From NCBI RefSeq assembly GCF_032854445.1, contig NC_088303.1:13151501-13215500 (forward strand): a stretch of 64,000 nucleotides of DNA, given 5' to 3'. The DNA comes from Liolophura sinensis. Taxonomy: Eukaryota; Mollusca; Polyplacophora; Chitonida; Chitonidae. The position numbers were made by a program, and so were the translations under genes. This document shows positions 57,101 to 64,000 of this stretch, one piece after another (within the stretch, counting starts at the first letter, position 1; the number at the start of each line of letters is the position of its first letter). The notes under the pieces were generated by a model. It made no database searches and was not told the DNA's origin. It saw nothing but the letters and a program-made list of their open reading frames with translations.

Positions 57101-59791
57101 GATTACCTAACTATAAACAGACTTTTAAAAACTTTAATAATAATCAATAATAATATCATTAACTAGCTTGGCTGGATGGACTGACAATGACCTTTTGCAT
57201 TCATCGGATTTCCATACCTACAGAATTCGACCAAGGCGCGGACGTTGATGAAGGGGTGCCCTGGCTTGTATGAGAGGCCAGTCTGTCGGTAACATTCTCT
57301 CAGGTTTTCAGTCAGGCTGTAGCCAGCCGGGCAATCCACACGGTAACCGGAAACTACAACTTTCACAACACAGTTACCCCCCTTAAGTTAACGGCGATAA
57401 TCCACGATTTCTGGGTCTCCAACCACGTTGATCGAATGGATACAAGCTCGTTGGCAAATATTTATGAAACCATGCGTCGAAACAGACATTCGTAAACAAG
57501 CCGTCAACCAATAAGGATGTTCCAGGTCAATAATCGCAAGGCCAATTCCCAAAACGACGTATAACACAAACCACCAAAGAACGAATAAAGTGTATAAAGT
57601 ACGAAAATAGGACTGAATGATGCAACGAGAGGCAGTCAACAGTTTTCAATGATGTTGGACAGACGCAAGGTATGTTCTAAGCGACTGAGTGAAAGGTATG
57701 TTCTAAGCGACTGAGTGAAAGATGTTCAAAGAGGATTTGACCGACACTGAGCTATGTAAAGAGTGCAATTTCTCTTAAATCCTGAGCGTAAAACAACTAC
57801 AACTAATCGCACAGTAAGGGTATTAGCTGGTTGGGGGAGGTGGTATTTTCTGTCCCTTTCAGGAGAATGAAGAATGAAGGCTTTGAAGGTTACCACCAGG
57901 TGTGTATAGCTTGATGGTGGGCTAAATATGCATGTGCATTTTTGGAAACTGTAATATGTAAACGCTAACATTTCTAAGCCGCTATTAATTTTAGGAGAAT
58001 ACAGAATATAAATATAAAATTTACACTAACATGCTGCATATTCGAGGGGTGGGGGTGGGGGGTGGGGGCGCTTTTATCCATGATGTTCTTACTGTCAAAT
58101 AAAGATGAGAAAACAAAAACGTCGACACAGACCGAACGCAAGATATGCTAGAAATAATTCTTAAATACTAATTAAAGGTGGTAAGGTCTCCAGGTCTCAG
58201 AGGGAAGCAGTCATCAGGTTCCAGTGATACGTGAAAGACAGTCGTTATTCTTGGCATTACGACAGGCATGGCTTCAATTGTGACATTGTAAATTATCCTT
58301 ACTTGGACAGCAATATACCTACGCATACATATTTTGCCTATTAGCATTCGTTAAATACTGTGTGTTATGTGACGATTCAATCAACGTCACACGTCATTAT
58401 TGCAAAACAAAAGTAGTGTATCAAGGCTATCCCATCAAACACCTTCACTTTTCTTAAGTTTCTTAAGTTTTGCAGTGACTGTAGTTCTCTCATGGGTAAA
58501 TATGGAGCGTCCGGAATCTCTGGCGCTCTGCTTTATGATTGTGTCTGGCTCCGCATAGCCGTAGCCATAGTGCTGGGGATTGTATATTCATCCTGTTGTA
58601 TCAGAGCACAACGGAGATACTTATATTATTACTATTGACACGTATACTGGCATGGTACACGATTTGAATACTGATTTCACTCATTCGCCTAGAACATACC
58701 TTGAACTCTTCCAACATCAATGAAAACTGTTGAGTACTTCTCTATACTTCACTGTTAGTTCTTTGGTGGTTTGTGTTAGACGACTTGGAGAATTCTTGAA
58801 GACTTGGACCTGGAGCATTCATACTGGTTTACGGCTGGCATTCGAATATCTGTTTCAAGGCATAGATCCAATTCAAATTTCTCCTATTCCGTGGAAAATT
58901 TTCACGTCGAATACAACCTCTGTTGTGCTTTGATTAGAACTATAAATTCACCAACTTCATGTAACTAGGATGGAGGCCTATACAGCCGTTAGCCGCAGGT
59001 TAAGTGCAATTAGATATAGATATGACACAGAGATTCTGAAAGCTAACAAGTGTTGTAAACTCGCTGTAAAATTTTAGAAACATATACTGAAGGCGTTTGA
59101 TGAAGTATCCTTGACAGGTTTTGAAGCACTGATTTGACAGACAGTTTTTCAGTCAATCATCAATATTGAGCCTATATCCTTGACAGATAGTATTTGAGTC
59201 AGTAACATTTGATAAAATATCATCGACACGCTAACTTTATAATTTTTTTTATTGAGATCGTCAAATATCACCAGGAAAGGTATGTACAGGACTCTTTGAT
59301 GTATTCTTGTTTAGGTAGGAACATGTAAGAACATCATTAAAGTGGTCCAACATGGAGAGTGAAACCAGAGCGGCGAGGACATTTTGATATCTGGCAAATG
59401 GTCACACGTAATCCGAGGAATAAGGTCTCTTGTTAATTTACTTCAATAACAACGTGAAAGTAGAAAGTGTTACTTAAGCTTGAAAGGAAACCGTTGTTAT
59501 ATTTGTACTGATACCAATCTTTTCAAATAAAACAGATACATACAAACCTTATCCAAAATTAATAATAATAAGATTCCTATTGTTTAGAAAAAATGGATTT
59601 TTCAGATTTTACTCAGGAGTATCTGTAAATATCCAAGACTAATTTCTCACAAAACTAACTGTATTTAACTCTGCACAGTGAATATTTTTTAAATGACAAG
59701 CTGTGGCTGTCTAGACCTGTGGCATACCTGTAAGATAGGTGACGGTCATCACCAGCAGGGTGCACGCTGATGTTGAAGTCACGGTCACCAT
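54188..59791 (-). CDS. TCS-D: secreted ten-cysteine protein (208 aa), unrecognised family
   Basis: Minus-strand exons 59791-59728, 57353-57218, 56879-56731, 55918-55768 and 54314-54188 join in frame (phases 1, 2, 1, 2) into 627 nt. Exon 1 codes for a signal peptide (MVTVTSTSACTLLVMTVTYL). Cysteines: exon 2 VDC, REC, EFC; exon 3 (149 nt) MEC, SPC, YLC; exon 4 AGC, EEC; exon 5 ASC, QFC. Exon 5 FCNQKIASIIGNFIYAVYAN aligns with the VYGNFLYG and VFSNFFYAG segments of the others. It is the most diverged member. Introns are large and full of repeats: retroelement 3' ends and an inverted RT pair in intron 1, leader-like copies in introns 3 and 4, and a 440-bp MITE in intron 4. Exon 1 is about 2.4 kb from exon 2, so its assignment is the least certain part. 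Function unknown. Confidence 0.85.
54563..54715 (-). repeat. Leader-like repeat, copy 6
   Basis: On minus: GCTACTATTTAAGCATTTAC, CCAGAATAAAACCCTAACTC, then TTGCCAATTATCACACTGTC and a run ending CTCTACGTTGTAAGTATTTT, which contains a donor-like GTAAGT. In intron 4 of TCS-D. Confidence 0.8.
54945..55085 (-). repeat. Leader-like repeat, copy 7, with intact start codon
   Basis: On minus, ATG at 54995 opens MTICQVTLAMLLWFYYHCCS. Upstream are CTATTTAAGAATTCAC and TTAGAATAAGACCCAAAC. In intron 4 of TCS-D. Confidence 0.8.
55151..55590. mobile_element. 440-bp MITE with terminal inverted repeats
   Basis: Left end GTATGGGGGACCAAATTAAC and right end, inverted, GTATGAGGAGCCAAATTAAC match. Further inward both arms carry ATCGATATC-type palindromes. 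Flanking CGAC at 55147-55150 and 55591-55594 may be a 4-bp target-site duplication. No coding capacity. In intron 4 of TCS-D. Confidence 0.82.
55967..56045 (-). repeat. Leader-like repeat, copy 8, in frame with TCS-D exon 4
   Basis: On minus, ATG at 56009 opens MTICQLSHCLVLLSILYLFN and continues through the exon 4 acceptor into exon 4 without a stop (92 codons). The first base of exon 4 follows a G in the acceptor AG, so the exon's reading frame is the same as after splicing. A possible alternative first exon; see findings. Confidence 0.7.
56060..56160 (-). repeat. Leader-like repeat, copy 9
   Basis: Plus motif GAGAGTAAATCCAGAGCCGT with AATTGGCAAATGGTCACACG. It reads ACCATTTGCCAATTATCACA on minus, with GTG in place of the start ATG. 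In intron 3 of TCS-D. Confidence 0.85.
57400..57660 (-). repeat. Retroelement 3'-end repeat, longest copy
   Basis: On minus: CATTGAAAACTGTTGACTGC, TTCTTTGGTGGTTTGTGTTA and GCCTTGCGATTATTGACCTG, ending near CGGCTTG. It is open for 83 codons with hydrophobic content (GIGLAIIDLEHPYWLTA). Whether that frame was ever translated is unknown. In intron 1 of TCS-D, close to exon 2. Confidence 0.8.
57660..57722. repeat. 26-bp tandem duplication
   Basis: GGTATGTTCTAAGCGACTGA and the following GTGAAA occur twice in a row. Confidence 0.97.
58225..58930 (+). mobile_element. Retroelement fragment: RT C-terminus plus 3' region, plus orientation
   Basis: Codes for FNCDIVNYPYLDSNIP at 58270-58315, then degraded sequence (YQGYPIKHLH) and the block GAATCTCTGGCGCTCTGC also seen at 28 kb, then the 3'-end repeat at 58730-58900. 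Stops interrupt it. In intron 1 of TCS-D, antisense to the gene. Confidence 0.78.
59055..59330 (-). mobile_element. Retroelement RT fragment, minus orientation
   Basis: GAAGGCGTTTGATGAAGTAT and TCCTTGACAGGT match the inverse of the RT segment at 28.5 kb (GAAGGCGTTTGATGGAGTAT). It faces the plus-orientation copy at 58225-58930, giving an inverted pair. Confidence 0.7.
59330..59450 (-). repeat. Leader-like repeat, copy 10
   Basis: Plus motif CATGGAGAGTGAAACCAGAG with ATCTGGCAAATGGTCACACG. About 280 bp inside intron 1 of TCS-D. Confidence 0.85.
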
Positions 59792-60057
59792 AGTCAGACA
59801 GTTCACAATGTGCTGTAGAGTTGGACTAACTCCGCGGCCGTACCTCGGTTTAACTGTGTGTAACCGTGGGAAAATTAGCCAAAATATAACGCAGTAAACA
59901 TCTATTATGTCCTAATGATATGCTCATTATCTACGTCGAGCAAACAAGAATACAGTAAAACAGATATCACGTGAACTGTGCGTGAATACCCATATACACG
60001 TAGGAGACGCCACATATAAAATTGTCCTTCGTGCCCTTGACTGAAAATAGAATAATC

Positions 60058-60260
60058 TTTTTCTCACATTATGTGGCATATTCACGTTTTCTCACATTAT
60101 GTGGCATTTTCACGTTTTCTCACATTATATAGCATATTTACATTTTCTCACATTATATAGCATATTTACGTTTTCTCACATTATATAACATATTTACGTT
60201 TTCTCACATTATACAGGATATTCACGTTTTCTCACATTATAAAGCATATTCACGTTTTCC
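60058..60260. repeat. 28-bp minisatellite, seven units
   Basis: Units of TTCTCACATTATGTGGCATA plus TTCACGTT in tandem. About 270 bp upstream of the TCS-D start exon. Confidence 0.97.
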
Positions 60261-60607
60261 ACAAAGTAACAGTTAATCCCTTGTTACCATACTTACTTGC
60301 TTGTGGCATTTACGGTGTTCACACACATCTCTTTACATCTGTGTCATATCTCCAACCATTTTTCATTTATTCAGTTTGTTGGTGCATAACAGCACATTGA
60401 CCAGTTGTTGTGTTATATGATGGACGTGAGGTTTATGCATGAAGATACTACGGCAAACTGTACTGCAAAATGTAACACCGTGTGTTTCAGTCCTTAAAAT
60501 ACAAAACAATCACGAATTTGCGACCATAAGGTCTGCCATCAGACTCAGTAGCGCGAGACAAACTCACTTACAACTGTAACATGTCATACAGATAGTTCAT
60601 GTAGACT

Positions 60608-60701
60608 GATGGGATATCAGGAATTATCATATCGATGACATGAATGGGGTGCAAGAGTTGAAACTCACGTGTCGAGAGTTGTCAATTCCTGATATCCCAT
60701 C
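60608..60701. repeat. Perfect 18-bp inverted repeat
   Basis: GATGGGATATCAGGAATT at 60608-60625 and its exact inverse complement at 60684-60701, with a 58-bp spacer. It could be a small foldback element or form a cruciform or hairpin RNA. Confidence 0.95.
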
Positions 60702-63700
60702 CCCTAGCATGCACTGTTTATTTTATTGTATCGAAAAAACAGGATACATGCTCAGTTGGTACTTTAAATCGCCCAGTTTGTTGTGACATTACAAGCGAAC
60801 AGACGTCAGATGTGCATACAGCGGGAGGTAACTGCAGTGGAATAAACGTTCGTGTTGTTCAATATTAGAACTGGATCGTTGGCTATTGCCTCATGAAAGT
60901 GGGATGTTACTTGTGAGTTTGACGATGCTTTGAACACTGTAAATCATGTTTTGCAGGATATTATAGGACCATACATTTACCAAGGATTACACTATATGAG
61001 GCGTAATAATTGTTGCTGTCTAAAGATTCATCTACAGTTGGTAATTGAGCTTTCATTCCTATGACATTTAGAATGTATAGCAATGCAACAGGATTGGATA
61101 CACTCGGTCTGGTGATCATTTATAAAAAAAATTATATCGCTACTTTTGATGGTATCAGGGTGAAACATACATCATAACATAAAATGAGCACCTAGGCAGA
61201 TTGTAATTATAAAACATTTGATTTGTTTTTGAAAAGAGTTGAGAGTCATTTTATCAAAATTGATATTTCACAGAATGTTAATTATCCCCGCTTGTTGCGG
61301 TAAATCTGATTTTTTGTATTATTTTGAAAATGTTATCGTGGATTCCAGAGTGCACGAAACGACTCTCGGTTAGTTAAAGCGGTGAAAACAACTGAAACAG
61401 AAAATAAAAAGAAACTGATTAAAATATTTGTAATAGGTCAGAACCATTTTCCTGACATTATTATTTCCATTTTTTACAAAGAGTACAAACAAGAAATGCC
61501 AACAAATTTCGTCGTTTTGTTCTGTGACAGCGGTTGTGACCAGAAGTATATACGCCTCATTCATACCATGTTTAAGAAATTTACGGTAGTTATGACAGTC
61601 AGATTAATGCAAGAGTATGGCTATCTGCATGGTATTTACGCATGACTTATTGTGCTCCAGCATTCCAAAGAAGAGTTGTCTATCAAAGAAGGACTTTCTA
61701 CCATGCTATTGTCCTGGTTAACAGTACAAGCAATGGTACGGTAATTCTGTACAAAATATCGCACGACAGATGTACGGCTAAAATGTCGTATGTCTCTTTG
61801 TGAAACTGGGCCCAGATCCAGGATATCAATATTAATCGTAATGTTAAACTGCAAAAGCTTGTTTCTGACGCCAAAACACTCAGGTGTGATGTGCTGAACA
61901 ATGGGCGTTGAGAGTAGTTTACTCTCAATACCATCTGTCAGAACAAACTGCAGACAGTAGCAAAACTTACACCACCGTCTCCGCGAATAGACTATATTGT
62001 TTCTACAGCAAATTCGTAACCTTGAAATCAAAAGCCACGCTGCCGTGAGATCATATATGAATACCTGAGAAAGACAGTATATTTAGAAAAAACAGAGTAC
62101 CTCATTGTTTGTCAGGCAGTGGCAATGGGCGTCTAGAGTAATTTGTTTTACAACTGGTGTACCAACATGCCGAAAATTCATTTCATCCACTATGTTACAG
62201 CACATTCATCTTCACACCATGTATGTTTGTCCTAAAAGTTTAACAATGGCATCGTTTAAAACCCAATGTTTTCACAGATCCGCTGGTCCTTCTGTTTAGT
62301 ACCACTAGTCAGTGTGCCTCAGTACTGCTCGTTACGTCAGTGCATCGTTAGATCAGTTCGTACGGCTAATGGCTTATAACCCTGTAATTGCACTGCACAA
62401 CAACAAGACCTCTTTAAAACCATGGGATCTTTTTTGTTGTTATGGCTGTTTCCTCGGATATGCCAAAGTTGAAAGAATAAGATGGCTCAGTAATGTTTTT
62501 TCTAGAGTGAATCAGACATATTGCGCAGAGAGGCGGGCTCATACATTTCCATGGCGTCCACCTCATTACCTGATAATCTTACCTGACCATCGTCTGCGTC
62601 CATTTCGGGATTGTAAACTCCAGGCTACTCAAAACACTAAGATTCCCGTCGTCAAATGGCGAACTTTGACGGCTTGTGTTGCTCTTAGCCTGCCTCAATC
62701 CTGGTCACATTGTTCCCCGACCCACCGTTGTTGTTGTTGTTGACGACGTCCTTGTGGCACAGTAATAGAGACAGAAAGACGGTCGGTTCGCCAGAGAGCA
62801 CGCTGACAGTTGACTGACCAGCATGACTGTATTGACTATACGAGAAATACTTTACAATCTAAATGCCCAAACATTTGTGTCTTCTAGAAGATGTAAGATG
62901 CCTTTCGAATAATCTTTTCGAAATGCCGTAACATTGTGTGACAAATATAGATCTCAACGACAATCTGAAACGTTATAGGCCTCCGGTTTGTTTACACCCA
63001 TTCAAGTATTATTTGGTTGAATTATGTTTAGACATTGTCGAAGGGTGCTATAAATCGTGAGTTATATGGCGTCCCTTATCTCACAAGACATGTAAGAGAA
63101 GATTTTGGGAGGGCCAACATAATAATTCGCCAGCTTTACAGCAGATTCTCAGTCGTAAAGGCATTAATGACCAGACAGTAATCCCCTGTGAAGATTCGAC
63201 TAGAGTAACCCTACAGCGTTATATGCGATTAGTCAATTAACTCGGGGCCCAATAATTTTTTTTCACCATGTCACTTTTGTGGCTCCGTATATAATTTACA
63301 CATTTACACATGAAAGCAAACTGGAGTGCGTGGAAGAGCAAACGGCCCGGAATAGAACGGTGCCAACTGAGAGGTCTACGTTCTTTGCCTGACATTGGAG
63401 TCAACAGCAGCGACGAACATATTAAAAGTACGCTGAAAAAATATGTGGAAATATACTAAGTCATCATTCATAAGGAAAAGATCTAGTACCAGAGAGCACG
63501 GAACTGACATCAGAGACGTACGATAGGAAGGCGAGAATTTCAAAATCTCAGCACTGTTCTGTAAATTTCCGAATCAGAAGCATAAAACTTGGAAGGGGTC
63601 CTTTTGAGAATACAGTACAGTGAATTAACGAAATCACTGTGGAGAACAGGTAGTACTTTTAGAAATAGTTTGAATCCTGTTGTTTTTTTCTTTGGAAACA

Positions 63701-63887
63701 TAATTTTGTTTGAGTAAAGATATACGCCAAATTGTATAAAGAAGTGTTGCCATGAATTATTGTAAAGCTATGCTCATACGTAATATGTGGAAGCTACTTG
63801 TGTATCGAAATCATACATGAATCTTGCTTTAGAGCACACATGGTAGTTTATCATTAATTTGTCATGCTATTGTCATGTACAGCATAA
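60702..63887. other. No gene recognised
   Basis: Several frames of 64-143 codons (for example 62312-62743 plus and 61636-62031 minus) have no motif and no plausible splice context. CTTTGTGAAACTGGGCCCAG at 61797 resembles an end of a dispersed element. No RNA gene seen. Confidence 0.45.
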
Positions 63888-64000
63888 TTAGATGTATTTG
63901 ATTGGTGATGTTCGCCGTACTCAAGAATATTTCATTTATTCGACGGCAGCCAACATTGGGTGGGAGGAATCCGGGCAGAACCCGTGAGAAGCCCAGGACC
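63888..64000 (-). mobile_element. SINE family A, runs off the window
   Basis: Tail (TTTGATTGGTGATGTTCGCC) and body (GGTGGGAGGAATCCGGGCAG) on minus; the head lies beyond the window end. Confidence 0.9.

Noticed and set aside
61636-62031. 131-codon minus-strand frame
   Set aside because: No domain recognised and no transcription or splice context; may cross a dispersed-element end near 61797.
62312-62743. 143-codon plus-strand frame
   Set aside because: Composition looks random, no domain, no second exon; ends in a (TTG)n run.

Overview
The window is animal nuclear DNA. Genes are split by GT-AG introns, base composition is AT-rich, there are many tRNA-derived SINEs with an (AAATA)n-type tail, and a complete Toll-like receptor gene is present. 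The SINE types and the gene content suggest a lophotrochozoan, most likely a mollusc; the species cannot be read from the sequence.

Layout: (1) 3.5-8.65 kb, plus strand: a complete four-exon enoyl-CoA delta isomerase gene (233 aa) ending in a peroxisomal-type ARL tripeptide. (2) 9.4-10.8 kb: a dead Tc1-like transposon. (3) 10.8-19.8 kb: minisatellites, SINEs and sequence in which I recognise no gene. (4) 19.8-29.7 kb: two divergently transcribed paralogues (here TCS-A, minus, and TCS-B, plus) coding for small secreted ten-cysteine proteins. (5) 33.9-36.7 kb, minus: an intronless 915-aa Toll-like receptor with LRR ectodomain, one membrane helix and a TIR domain. (6) 44.3-53.0 kb: a third paralogue (TCS-C, plus), followed by a collinear, decayed copy of the same locus that keeps the promoter region and a broken last exon. 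(7) 54.2-59.8 kb: a fourth paralogue (TCS-D, minus). (8) 59.8-64 kb: repeats and sequence with no recognised gene.

The four TCS genes are the main discovery. I assembled them from exons too short to stand out as ORFs. Each has five exons with the same intron phases (1, 2, 1, 2), a third exon of exactly 149 nt, a signal-peptide first exon, and a mature chain of about 185 residues with ten cysteines (3+3+2+2 over exons 2-5). Proteins are 202-209 aa. Sequence divergence is high while cysteines and gene structure are kept, as in fast-evolving secreted effector or defence families. I do not recognise the family with certainty. The cysteine arrangement is reminiscent of insect 27-kDa haemolymph glycoprotein (DUF1397) and nematode DUF19-type proteins; this is a resemblance from memory, not a search result. 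A Toll-like receptor inside the cluster hints at an immune neighbourhood, but no functional link is shown.

The same region carries about ten copies, all in one orientation, of a leader-like repeat (a start codon plus a hydrophobic stretch, often with an AT-rich TATA-like block upstream). One copy reads in frame straight into exon 4 of TCS-D. Reverse-transcriptase fragments (probably Penelope-like), their 3' ends, foldback elements and several minisatellites fill the rest. Coordinates of exons were worked out by hand from splice consensus and paralogue alignment; no transcript evidence was available.
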